A DNA stretch of 62,716 nucleotides, from positions 1 to 62,716 of IMG/VR virus record IMGVR_UViG_3300044613_003165; one strand, given 5' to 3'. Every line of letters starts with the position of its first letter. The first letter of the stretch is position 1. The translations under genes and the position numbers were made by a program. This DNA comes from a virus. This document shows positions 27,389 through 35,404 of this stretch, one piece after another. Below the pieces are notes generated by a model. The model worked only from the letters and a program-made list of their open reading frames with translations, was not told the origin of the DNA and searched no databases.

Positions 27389-28459
27389 TTATTTGTTATT
27401 ATGTTTTAGGTGTAGGGCGGCGCTGGCCATAACCATATAGTTGTTATTTTGTTGAGAATACAAGAACTTATCGTCTTTGGGATAGTTTTGTGGCCACATT
27501 ACTGGATTATCAAAACTTTCCAGTGTTTTAATTGCTTTTTGTCTAAAGTCTTCGTCTATCGCGCCTGCTGACCAAGCAAAGCCTGTAATCCAGGGTTGAG
27601 CATTACCTGCTGGTGCTAAATCTTGAGCTATCCATTTAAGTCCGTGTTTATAGCCGCCTTTAAGTTTATTTAATACCCATAGATTCATTGCTGTAATGTG
27701 TTCAGCGTAGTACCATCTTTGCGTTTTAAAAAACATTACCGGAACCGCGCTATAAAACCAACCGCCACAAATTAACCAGTGTAGGTAGTACGCTAAGTGC
27801 CATAATCCGCCTAGCTCTTTAGAGGCTAAGGCTAATAAAGCTTGACTAGTAAAAAATGCTGGTCCTGTAATTGGTTGCATAATACCCCAATCACGTTTCC
27901 ACCATTTTTCACCTATTGGCCAACCATCAACTACGGTAGCTAATCCTCCGTTAGAACTTCTAGCTGAGACTCCTTGGCGTCTCTCCCAAGTTACTCCAAA
28001 ACAATTAGCTAAATAACTAGTCGCAACTTTTTTAACTAAATCTTTTCTATCAATACCCCAATAAGTATAACAATATACCCAACTAGTTAAACAATCTCCA
28101 CTTACGCCAATAGGATCATTTTTAGGATATTTGCGGTATAAGGAACCGGAAGGTCTGACTACTTGTTCGATTAGCTTTTTAGCACGTTCAGGAAATAATT
28201 TACCGTTAGCGTCCTGTATTAAAAGCGTATGATCGTCGTTACCTATAAATTTATATTTATCTGTAGGAGCGTATACCGCTTTTTTAATAATTTCTTCTAA
28301 AGTATCTTTTCTTTTTAGATTTAACGGTAAAGCTTGTACTTTAGGTTTTACTTTTAATAAAAAGTAGGGTAAGTAAAAAAGTTGTGCTAAAATAACTAGG
28401 TAGTCTAGTATCTTTCCTGGGAAAAATAAAGCCCACCTAGTTATTCTGTGTAATAACAT
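27389..28459 (-). CDS. Membrane-associated protein of unknown function
   Basis: 356 aa. A hydrophobic N-terminus (about 8-36, WALFFPGKILDYLVILAQLFYLPYFLL) is followed by a soluble part rich in Trp/Tyr with Cys-Trp pairs (SGDCLTSWVYCYTYWGI) and Trp/Tyr-rich helices (LWHLAYYLHWLICGGWFYSAV). The helical, aromatic-rich build recalls alpha/alpha-barrel carbohydrate-active enzymes, but no catalytic motif can be shown. Located between two fibre genes, so a glycan-related or host-envelope role is possible. Its last codons overlap a TAACAAATA motif. Confidence 0.5.
   Translation of the reverse strand: MLLHRITRWALFFPGKILDYLVILAQLFYLPYFLLKVKPKVQALPLNLKRKDTLEEIIKKAVYAPTDKYKFIGNDDHTLLIQDANGKLFPERAKKLIEQVVRPSGSLYRKYPKNDPIGVSGDCLTSWVYCYTYWGIDRKDLVKKVATSYLANCFGVTWERRQGVSARSSNGGLATVVDGWPIGEKWWKRDWGIMQPITGPAFFTSQALLALASKELGGLWHLAYYLHWLICGGWFYSAVPVMFFKTQRWYYAEHITAMNLWVLNKLKGGYKHGLKWIAQDLAPAGNAQPWITGFAWSAGAIDEDFRQKAIKTLESFDNPVMWPQNYPKDDKFLYSQQNNNYMVMASAALHLKHNNK
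27390..27398 (-). promoter_or_regulatory. TAACAAATA motif (putative late promoter)
   Basis: Exact minus-strand copy, 15 nt before ATG 27374, overlapping the stop codon of 27389-28459. Confidence 0.5.
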
Positions 28460-28460
28460 T

Positions 28461-31400
28461 TTAACCTACTTTAACAATTGATAGTGTTGTGTAGCCAGAG
28501 TTAATCGAATGGTTTAAATTTCCTCCAGTGTTTTGAAAGCCTCGTATGTCAAGATTATCACCAGCATTACAACGAATTGATTTACAAAACGGAGTTGCTG
28601 CATCAAAAATACCTAATGGGTTAGCTGCAATAATAGCTTCGTATTCAATAATACTTCCGCTATTTTTACGAATTTCTGCTCCTCTTGTCCCTGTGTTGTT
28701 TGTAACATATCCCACCGTTCCTGAAACCATGTAAACGCCAGATACTGGGACAGTAAACACCCCAGAAGAAGCATCAAATGCGTTGTGCGTGTCTGATTGT
28801 TTGGTCCAACTCGTTACAATTTGCCAGTTGCCCGTCGCGGTATGGGCTCCACTTGTTTTAACGGCATTTACTGAAACAACTTCACCGGCCCCAATCGCTT
28901 CGGGTCCTGCTATTCTTTTAACTGTACAATAATTGTAAAGCGCGCTGGTAGATGTCGGCGTGACTGCGCCCCTGCTATGAAAAGCTCTCACGGAGATTGT
29001 ATCGCCTGCATTTAATCTATAAGTGCTTTGTCCTGATACAGAGAGATCTAAAACACCTGTCGCTGAAACTTGAACACGACCAATTCGCTCGGTATCCGCT
29101 CCGTTTATGAACACTAGTAATTCAGCGGCTGTTCCCGCGCCCCAGTTTGCTGCTCCATATAATAGTTGAGCAAAAACTTCATACAATCCGCTTACAGGGG
29201 CAGTAAATATCCAACCGGCTCCGGTCGTGACAGCAGAGTGTGTGTCATAAACTCGTGTTTCGAAATCTATAGCAGTAATGGTTGAGCTGTTTATGTTTTG
29301 CACTCCAGCTTTGCTATATTTTGCTCCAACAACTCTCGCTTGCTCAGCTACCGCGAACCCGCTTGCGGTAATCATGGAAACGTCCCAGTTGGAACCTCCG
29401 AAAACGGTAGCATCACTGAACAGAGTTACCGTTGTGTTTGCGGCGCTCCACAATTCGTAAAAGTCACCAGCCACTGCATTGTCTTCAAACACAAACGCAT
29501 TTGCGCTTCCTGCCGTAGCTGATGCCAAAGCGTTTGATGTCCTAATGTCAGCCACACCATTTTTACGAAGCCTGACTTCAGTGTTAGTAAGTCCAGCCGC
29601 GTTGGCAAAATTCAAAACTCCGCCAAAACGGTATCGACCAGCCACAGGCACAACAAAACGAAAATTAGTCAGATCGTAGTTTCCGTTGTTGTCGGAAACA
29701 ATGGCGTTCATCTGTACTTTAGATAAAGTGCTAGTAATTGTTTGACCTGTAGTGGCTCTTTTTACAGTAGCTCCGACAGTCAGTTGCGGAGTAGGGTTTT
29801 GCGATTGCCGTCGTACCTTCAAATTTCTAACCTTGATCGTGTAGGAAGACGCGCTTGTCGTAGCGACATGGAAGATCAAACGATACAAAGTCCCAGTGGC
29901 GTTAGCTTGGAACTGCCCACGAAAAAACGAGCTTTGTTGTGTTGCGGAAGCCGAACGGCTTAGTTGAAACGTACTTGGCTGAATCAGTTGGTTGTTTGTG
30001 AGGTCGTAAATCCAAACAGTGACGTCGTTGTTTGCGTAGTTTGCGCTGGTCAGAAAATCAAAAGACAAATCAATGACACGAGTCCGCTCGTCGGCACCTA
30101 TGCGAAAAACTCCAGACCAGCCTTGTCCTTGTACGTTTGAAGCTGGCTTGTTCAAAACAAAAGCTGGACTCGTCGCGAATTCTGAAACTTTTGTAATAGT
30201 CATTCCGACTGCCGGAGATCCTCCAGTACCATCGGTCGGGGTTGCTCCGCTGTCAGCATAGGCCGCCCAGTAGTTCGCCGCACCAAAAAAACCAGGCGTG
30301 TATTCTTGACTCAAGAGCGCGCCATAGTTTTGTTCAACGTTAGTCAAAACCGTGTTTTTGTATAATGAACTTGCTTGAAAGATTTGAATGTCAGTTGCTG
30401 AAATAGCAAGACCCACTGGAATCAATTGATACAAATCTAAAAACAAGCTTACGTTTGCGGGTGGCTGAACGTATGCCCCTTGAATGTTTGGATCTGCGTA
30501 AACTAAAGCGCCAGGAGTCAACCCAGAAAACCCAGTAATGACCCCACTTGTTTGTACGTTAACAGGATTGCCACTCGTGGCGGCAGCTTTCGCGAATCCA
30601 ATAATGGTTTTGGCGGCGTTTATATTGATAAGCGATCTAATTGCTCCACCGCTATCGTCTACGGCGACAAGGTCCCGAATGGCGATATTTTCAGCGGCGG
30701 TTAAAGTGACAACGCTGCTCGAGCCCCCTTCTGAACCGCTTCCGCCTACTACGCACCATCGTTGAGATGTGCTATCATACTTTAACCAAATAGAAGCGTT
30801 ATTTGTTAGGGTTAATGTGCCGTTAGTTCCTGTTAAAATTCTATTAGCTGCTGTAGGTGTAGCGTTGTCGTTTAATACTGAAATATCAGCTCCGCTTACG
30901 TTCCTAACTAATAGTAATTGTCCGTTAACTCCTGCCGCAATACCGCGTAGGTTAGTTACTGCTCCGGTTAACCGAATAGCTGCTCGATCTGTAATTGTAA
31001 GAGCATCTACGTTACCAGTTGAAGCGTCGTTAGTATCAGGTAAAGCAATGCTATCGTTTAATGTTTTAATACCATCGACTGTTTGTGCTGTTGTTAGGTC
31101 TACGAAGTTTTGTGTAGAAGATCCTGTACCGCCATTGGCTACTGGTAAAATTCCTGTTACTTCTGTAGCAAGATCTATGTTAGAAGAACTAAGAACTGTT
31201 CCGTTTGATTTTACTACGCCTGCTCCTGGTACTACGGCTACTGTACCGGAAGCTGGAAAGGTAGCGCTAGAGCTTACTCCGGTCCCACCTCTTGTTGTAG
31301 CTAATTGTGCTTCTGAACTAAGAACACCTGAACCGTTATTAATAATAACATGATCTGCTGTACCAGAAGCTAGTTTAGTACGAGCAATAGCCGCTGAAGC

Positions 31401-31892
31401 ATTTACTTCTGTGTCGCTAATAGCTCCTGCTACGATTTGAACATCGCCAGTATTTGATACGGTAACATCTCCAGAAGCAGTTACGGCAGTAGCTACGTTA
31501 GAAACGTTACCTACTAAAATTTGACCGCTATTTAAAGTAGTACCAATTTTAGCATCTAATTGAGTTTGAATGTTTGATGTAACGCCGTCTAATCTTTGAA
31601 ATTCTGCATTACTTACTGTACCATCTGCAATCTTAGCTGCATCAATAGCCGCTCCAGCTTTAATGTCAGCGTTTTCAATATTAGTGATTGTATTAGAATC
31701 AGCGTCGATTGTTTTATTAGTTAGAGTAGCGGCTCGATCTTCTGTAACTACTGATCGAGTAGCTGAATCATCTCGTACTTTTAACTTGTTATCTGCGCTA
31801 TCATAAGCTACCTCGCCAGCCTCATCTAATGTAGGCGCATTAAGCGGAGTAACAACTAATTTACCTTTTTTAATTCGGAATTCATTTGACAT
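28461..31892 (-). CDS. Tail fibre protein 2, mosaic
   Basis: 1143 aa. The first ~210 residues parallel tail fibre 1 (TLTNKTIDAD, DAAKIADGTVSNAEFQRLDG). After that come beta-rich modules, among them repeated C1q-like or tail-tip units (TGQTITSTLSKVQMNAIV, SGLYEVFAQLLYG, SGVYMVSGTVGY). Roughly 28800-30760 uses clearly more G/C in third positions than the flanks, which suggests that the receptor-binding part was acquired by recombination. Likely the main host-range determinant. Confidence 0.75.
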   Translation of the reverse strand: MSNEFRIKKGKLVVTPLNAPTLDEAGEVAYDSADNKLKVRDDSATRSVVTEDRAATLTNKTIDADSNTITNIENADIKAGAAIDAAKIADGTVSNAEFQRLDGVTSNIQTQLDAKIGTTLNSGQILVGNVSNVATAVTASGDVTVSNTGDVQIVAGAISDTEVNASAAIARTKLASGTADHVIINNGSGVLSSEAQLATTRGGTGVSSSATFPASGTVAVVPGAGVVKSNGTVLSSSNIDLATEVTGILPVANGGTGSSTQNFVDLTTAQTVDGIKTLNDSIALPDTNDASTGNVDALTITDRAAIRLTGAVTNLRGIAAGVNGQLLLVRNVSGADISVLNDNATPTAANRILTGTNGTLTLTNNASIWLKYDSTSQRWCVVGGSGSEGGSSSVVTLTAAENIAIRDLVAVDDSGGAIRSLININAAKTIIGFAKAAATSGNPVNVQTSGVITGFSGLTPGALVYADPNIQGAYVQPPANVSLFLDLYQLIPVGLAISATDIQIFQASSLYKNTVLTNVEQNYGALLSQEYTPGFFGAANYWAAYADSGATPTDGTGGSPAVGMTITKVSEFATSPAFVLNKPASNVQGQGWSGVFRIGADERTRVIDLSFDFLTSANYANNDVTVWIYDLTNNQLIQPSTFQLSRSASATQQSSFFRGQFQANATGTLYRLIFHVATTSASSYTIKVRNLKVRRQSQNPTPQLTVGATVKRATTGQTITSTLSKVQMNAIVSDNNGNYDLTNFRFVVPVAGRYRFGGVLNFANAAGLTNTEVRLRKNGVADIRTSNALASATAGSANAFVFEDNAVAGDFYELWSAANTTVTLFSDATVFGGSNWDVSMITASGFAVAEQARVVGAKYSKAGVQNINSSTITAIDFETRVYDTHSAVTTGAGWIFTAPVSGLYEVFAQLLYGAANWGAGTAAELLVFINGADTERIGRVQVSATGVLDLSVSGQSTYRLNAGDTISVRAFHSRGAVTPTSTSALYNYCTVKRIAGPEAIGAGEVVSVNAVKTSGAHTATGNWQIVTSWTKQSDTHNAFDASSGVFTVPVSGVYMVSGTVGYVTNNTGTRGAEIRKNSGSIIEYEAIIAANPLGIFDAATPFCKSIRCNAGDNLDIRGFQNTGGNLNHSINSGYTTLSIVKVG

Positions 31893-31934
31893 TAAAGCAC
31901 TTCCCTTTCCATGCTTAAGTGGTTGATTTAATAA

Positions 31935-31943
31935 TATTTGTTA
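31935..31943 (-). promoter_or_regulatory. TAACAAATA motif (putative late promoter)
   Basis: Exact minus-strand copy, 42 nt before ATG 31892 of tail fibre 2. It is back to back with a plus-strand copy at 31953. Confidence 0.55.
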
Positions 31944-31952
31944 ATAATAGGA

Positions 31953-31961
31953 TAACAAATA
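31953..31961 (+). promoter_or_regulatory. TAACAAATA motif (putative late promoter)
   Basis: Exact plus-strand copy 7 nt before ATG 31969. Orientation switches with gene direction, which supports a promoter role; such a short gap would give a leaderless transcript. Confidence 0.55.
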
Positions 31962-31968
31962 AAGGTAT

Positions 31969-32370
31969 ATGGAACATACATGGAAAAAAGGTGAATTAAA
32001 ACAACTAACTAAAAATTTTACTACCAAGGAATTTGAGTGTAAGTGTAAATTAGCAAGTTGTGTAAATCAAAAAATTAGTAAGGAATTGGTTGATAAGATT
32101 CAAAAGGCTAGAGAAGAGTTTGGTAGTTCTTTAATAATTACAAGTGGTTATCGTTGTTTAGAGCATAATACTGCTATCGGTAGCCGTCCTACTAGTCAAC
32201 ACGTTTTAGGTCGAGGTGCTGATTTAACCTGTAAAGACAATGATAAGTTATTTGAAATATTAGAAAAATACTTTTTAGCTATTGGCGATGCTAGGATTAG
32301 TATAGGTAACAGGTCTAACTTTATCCACGTAGATACTCGTTCTGATAAAAAAAGACGTTGGTTATACTAA
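31969..32370 (+). CDS. M15-family peptidoglycan peptidase (endolysin candidate)
   Basis: 133 aa. The M15_3/VanY-like zinc peptidase signature is complete: SGYRCLEHN, SQHVLGRGADLT (His and Asp ligands) and FIHVDTR (HxD with the third ligand). These enzymes cut D-Ala or L-Ala-D-Glu links in peptidoglycan stems. No signal peptide is present, so export would need a holin. It is on the plus strand inside the minus late region with its own TAACAAATA motif, so it is likely the phage endolysin. Confidence 0.8.
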   Translation: MEHTWKKGELKQLTKNFTTKEFECKCKLASCVNQKISKELVDKIQKAREEFGSSLIITSGYRCLEHNTAIGSRPTSQHVLGRGADLTCKDNDKLFEILEKYFLAIGDARISIGNRSNFIHVDTRSDKKRRWLY

Positions 32371-32371
32371 A

Positions 32372-32380
32372 TAACAAATA
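32372..32380 (+). promoter_or_regulatory. TAACAAATA motif (putative late promoter)
   Basis: Exact plus-strand copy directly after the peptidase stop, 21 nt before ATG 32402; AAGGAG follows as ribosome site. Confidence 0.55.
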
Positions 32381-32401
32381 TTTTTAAGGAGTCGCTGTAA
32401 A

Positions 32402-32563
32402 ATGCCTGCTAAAAGTAAAGCTCAGTTTAGGTTTATGAAGGCCGTAGAGTCTGGCTCTTTAAAAGTTCCTGGTTTATCAAAAAAAGAAGCTAAAGAATTT
32501 ACTGAAGAAAATACCGGAAAACGTAAATTTAGTAAATTAAAAGAATACGTAAGGAAAAAATAA
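32402..32563 (+). CDS. DUF3008-like small phage protein
   Basis: 53 aa, basic. Begins MPAKSKAQFRFMKAVESG and continues with SKKEAKEF, the pattern of short phage proteins of the DUF3008 type. Function unknown. A good AAGGAG site precedes it, and its stop overlaps the next start (TAATG). Confidence 0.65.
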   Translation: MPAKSKAQFRFMKAVESGSLKVPGLSKKEAKEFTEENTGKRKFSKLKEYVRKK

Positions 32564-33030
32564 TGGCTATTCCAGTAGTAGTAAAAGGTTTAACTTTTTT
32601 AATTCCCGAAACTAGTGAACGTCGTTGGGGTGATGAAACAACCAACTATTTAGTTACTTTAGGTACTGCGGTTAACGATATTACCTCAGTGGGTGATATT
32701 CCTTTGCTTTCTATTCCTATTAACAATAACCAAACTACCCTTATTAACGTAGATAACCTAAGCTTTGAAACTACTCAGGTTCGTCATGCTATTATTGAAT
32801 ATAGCGTCTATAGGGTCACTAGTAGCGAAGAAGTCAGTCAATGTGGTAATTTACTCATTACTTACAAAAACAACGCAGCTACGTGGGAATTAATTGATAA
32901 TACGGTGGGTGATGCTGGGGTATCCTTTACCATTACTACCGCTGGTCAAGTTCAGTATACTAGCACCAACATGGCCGGTACTGGCTACCAAAGCAAGATG
33001 TCCTTTAGGGCTCGAGCTTTTCCTATTTAA
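32563..33030 (+). CDS. Fibre C-terminal-domain-like protein
   Basis: 155 aa. A short N-terminus (MAIPVVVKGLTFLIPETSE) leads to a beta domain whose end (VSFTITTAGQVQYTSTNMAG, MSFRARAFPI) parallels the C-terminus of tail fibre 1 (FTITSAGQVQYTS). It might be a free receptor-binding or fibre-assembly subunit that moved to the opposite strand. Confidence 0.6.
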   Translation: MAIPVVVKGLTFLIPETSERRWGDETTNYLVTLGTAVNDITSVGDIPLLSIPINNNQTTLINVDNLSFETTQVRHAIIEYSVYRVTSSEEVSQCGNLLITYKNNAATWELIDNTVGDAGVSFTITTAGQVQYTSTNMAGTGYQSKMSFRARAFPI

Positions 33031-33039
33031 TAATATTTA

Positions 33040-33132
33040 AAATTGCCCCCGGCATAATGTTTCAGCCATTATACCGAGGGACTTTGTTATCCTGTTTTGT
33101 AAAACGCTTTGGATAACTGTGAGAAAAACTAC
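33040..33132 (-). ncRNA. Candidate small structured RNA
   Basis: About 92 nt predicted between a sigma70-type promoter (33139-33167) and a terminator-like hairpin (33046-33080), in the gap between convergent genes with no frame. Near its 5' end GTTATCC (complement of 33109-33115 area) pairs with GGATAAC, enclosing a GTTT/AAAC mini-hairpin. The final stem has two G-U pairs only in minus-strand RNA, so this strand is favoured. Role unknown. Confidence 0.45.
33046..33080 (-). terminator. Hairpin terminator of the candidate small RNA
   Basis: 14-bp stem on the minus strand (two G-U pairs), 7-nt loop, followed by CAATTTT. On the plus strand two C-A mismatches weaken it, so it serves minus-strand transcripts best. 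The U run is short. Confidence 0.5.
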
Positions 33133-33138
33133 TATATT

Positions 33139-33167
33139 AATTTATACTTAAAATATAATTAAGTCAA
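33139..33167 (-). promoter_or_regulatory. Sigma70-type promoter (minus strand)
   Basis: TTGACT (33167-33162), 17-nt spacer, TAAATT (33144-33139): identical boxes to the promoter at 5926. It fires into the gene-free gap toward 33040. Confidence 0.55.
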
Positions 33168-33177
33168 GCTATTTTAT

Positions 33178-33186
33178 TATTTGTTA
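33178..33186 (-). promoter_or_regulatory. TAACAAATA motif without a coding target
   Basis: Exact minus-strand copy 11 nt upstream of the -35 box of the small-RNA promoter. No gene follows on this strand, so here it would serve the candidate RNA. Confidence 0.45.
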
Positions 33187-33227
33187 GGCAAAACAAGGGC
33201 ACTGTGTAGAAAAAATTTGAAAAATGA

Positions 33228-33267
33228 TAATAAAAAACCCCCCTGATTTCCGAAGAAACCAGAGGGG
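33228..33267 (-). terminator. Rho-independent terminator after the capsid gene
   Basis: On the minus strand: 13-bp stem (CCCCTCTGGTTTC with its partner, two G-U pairs), UUCG tetraloop, then TTTTTTATTA. It stands 28 nt after the major capsid stop codon and should block late read-through toward 33 kb. Confidence 0.85.
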
Positions 33268-33294
33268 TAGTTCGAGCTGTAAAAGCTAATTAAA

Positions 33295-34394
33295 TTAGCT
33301 GTTTACGATGTTCTCGATGAGGACAAGGCGGGCAGGAGCATGACAGAAAAGTGCCATGTCTGCGTACGCTCGTAATTCGACTCCGGCGTTGTTCTCAAGA
33401 TCACGGAAGAACTCTTCGCTCTCGCCAGGACGCTTGAATGTAACTTCGCTTGAACCAACACGCATTAGAACGTCTTCAGGCATGATAAATGCAAGAGACT
33501 CTTTAACGTATGGGTTTGGAACTACTTTGATAAGACCATTCTGTCCGTAGAACTCGATAGCCTTAGCACCTGACTTAGCAAGGTCGGGCTTGTAGCTTGA
33601 GTCATACATACGTAGAGCGTCTTGAGCCTGTAATAGGTTTTCCCAGGTTACAGGGTTAACATGACACTCAACGTCTTCTTCAAGACCTTTAGCAACAGCA
33701 AGAGCTAATGCCTTGTTGATCTTGGATTGTGTAAGAGCAGCAGAACCTGCTGAAAATACAGTTGACTTCCAAAGATCATAGGTAGCAGCGTTGATGTTGA
33801 AAAGTGTACCAGCGTTACGCATGATAGCTTCTAGACCGTGGAATTCAAGAGCGCCTTGTTGGGTGAGTTCACCTGAATAAGCGTGCTTGAGTTGGTCAGT
33901 AGCTACAATAGCAGCTAGTGTTGGTGCAGCAGCGCTGACTGTAATTTGTCGAGCAACTAGATCAACAGCGGTAACTTTTAGTAAAGTAGCAGGACGAGTA
34001 GCGCCACGGATGGCTGTGCCTGCTGCGTCATATGCTTCAAGTTCCATTCCTACTCCACCGGCCCATACTGCGGGTGCCCATGAAGCGGCTGTTACTGTAA
34101 TAACAGATCCAGCTACGCCTGAAACAACACCGATGTTACGCTTGCCGTAAAGCATGATGGTTTCAAGACGCTTAGAGAAAGACTGAACCATGTTAGCAAC
34201 AACTAACTTGGTAGCTCGCTCGAAAGCACCTTTGTCGTTCATAGAACGCATGATTGTACCAGCGCCGATAGCTGTACGAAGTACGAACTCGTAGCTGATT
34301 ACTTTAGCGTCTTTTACTTGACCTGGATTTGGATCTTGAAGATCGAAAGCAGATCCATCAGTACCACCGTATGAGACATTTGTTACCGTAAGGG
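33295..34394 (-). CDS. Major capsid protein, exon 3 (main body)
   Basis: The capsid gene is split as 36351-36299, 35404-35265 and 34394-33295. Joined, the exons give 1293 nt, exactly 431 codons (430 aa) without a stop. Exon 3 opens with SLTVTNVSYGG and continues through an HK97-like body (GAFERATKLVVANMVQSF, AYDAAGTAIRGATRPATL, ending in LRAYADMALFCHAPARLVLIEN cut here). Order after the scaffold gene and a strong terminator behind it fit the most expressed virion gene. A frame starting at 34251 is only the part after an internal ATG. Confidence 0.85.
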
Positions 34395-35264
34395 CTTTTT
34401 ATCCCCTACTTCTTATAGTTTCCTATAAGGTCAGCATATCTTTTCACCCTTTTTTTTTAAAGGGGATGAGGACTCTTGGACCCATTATATTCCATTAATT
34501 TCTTAATGGTTTCAGGATCTATGCGTTGCTCGTGTATTGCTTCTTTAGTTGCAATACTTCCGATCTGATTAGCGTAGTCATTTGCGTATAAAAAAGTGTA
34601 ACCTTTACAAATTTTTCTATTGTGTCGTCTTCTACAAATACTAACAACGTTAGATTTATGAAAACCTTTATCTACTAACTGAAACGCTCTTTCAAAAAAT
34701 GAAACGTCTCCTGTTTTTAGATTTATAGCAACAATAGAGTCTTTACTAAAATGTTTTGATATAGATTCTCTAGTTTCTAAAGAATGATTATTTCCTTTAT
34801 TACCTTTAAATCTACCTTCTTTAATAGCTTTCCTAACTGCTAAGGATATTCTTTTTTTAGCTCTTTCGGTATGGGAAACATTTCCTTTACCGCCGTCTTT
34901 TAAATTATATCCATTAGGATAAAGAGTATTATGCGTTTTTACTAATTCAGCTTCCGCTTTATTTAAACTATCTTCGTCAAAAGCGATAAATAGTTCTTCT
35001 AGTAAAAAAGCATCTCTACCTTTTTTTCTTAGGGCTAGGTCTATATACATTTTAGAGCTTGTTTTCCAGTAATGGTCATTAAAACGTTCGGTAGATGTTC
35101 TAGTTGTTTTACCAACATAAGAAAATCCTGTTTTCTTTTCTATAATTTTATATATAACACCGAATCGTTTCATACTTTTAATATATCACAAAAACTCTTA
35201 GCTTTCCAGTTTTTTTCCTCATTATTTTCCTAGTCAATTACTCGACTAGTGGGCTCTCAATTTA
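34395..35264 (-). other. Group I intron 2 in the capsid gene (870 nt)
   Basis: 5' splice site GGGT^TAAATTGAG at 35265/35264 is nearly the same as in the T4 td intron (GGGT^TAATTGAG). The 3' end is AAAAAG^CCC at 34395/34394. Splicing restores the frame (EHG-S-LTV). The intron carries a GIY-YIG endonuclease gene. Boundaries are inferred from frame, the U before and the G at the end; not tested. Confidence 0.8.
34457..35173 (-). CDS. GIY-YIG homing endonuclease in intron 2
   Basis: 238 aa. GVIYKI ... GFSYVGKTT (about residues 5-22) is the GIY-YIG catalytic start, with NLKDGGKGN and a basic middle (SHTERAKKRISLAVRKAI) typical of NUMOD-type DNA-binding repeats. The C-terminus (VAINLKTGDVSFFERAF, GYTFLYA) matches intron-encoded endonucleases. 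It spreads the intron by cutting intronless capsid genes. Confidence 0.85.
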   Translation of the reverse strand: MKRFGVIYKIIEKKTGFSYVGKTTRTSTERFNDHYWKTSSKMYIDLALRKKGRDAFLLEELFIAFDEDSLNKAEAELVKTHNTLYPNGYNLKDGGKGNVSHTERAKKRISLAVRKAIKEGRFKGNKGNNHSLETRESISKHFSKDSIVAINLKTGDVSFFERAFQLVDKGFHKSNVVSICRRRHNRKICKGYTFLYANDYANQIGSIATKEAIHEQRIDPETIKKLMEYNGSKSPHPL

Positions 35265-35404
35265 ACCCGTGTTCTGATGCTACGATGACTGGTTGATGAT
35301 ACTCTGCTCCAAGCTGCTTATCGCGTGGAACGAAAGGAATCATCTTTAAAAGTTTGACGTGATCTGGGATTAAATTCTCAACAGAATCTCCATAAATTTC
35401 TTTG
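35265..35404 (-). CDS. Major capsid protein, exon 2
   Basis: 140 nt between two introns. Reads KEIYGDSVENLIPDHVKLLK, MIPFVPRDKQLGAEYHQPV and IVASEHG in the frame that joins both neighbours. LFKEIYGD...LIPD is typical of the N-terminal region of phage capsid proteins. Confidence 0.8.

Noticed and set aside
30769-31353. 194-codon plus-strand open frame
   Set aside because: It is the antisense of the repeat-rich fibre gene, has no ribosome site and its product shows no family features.
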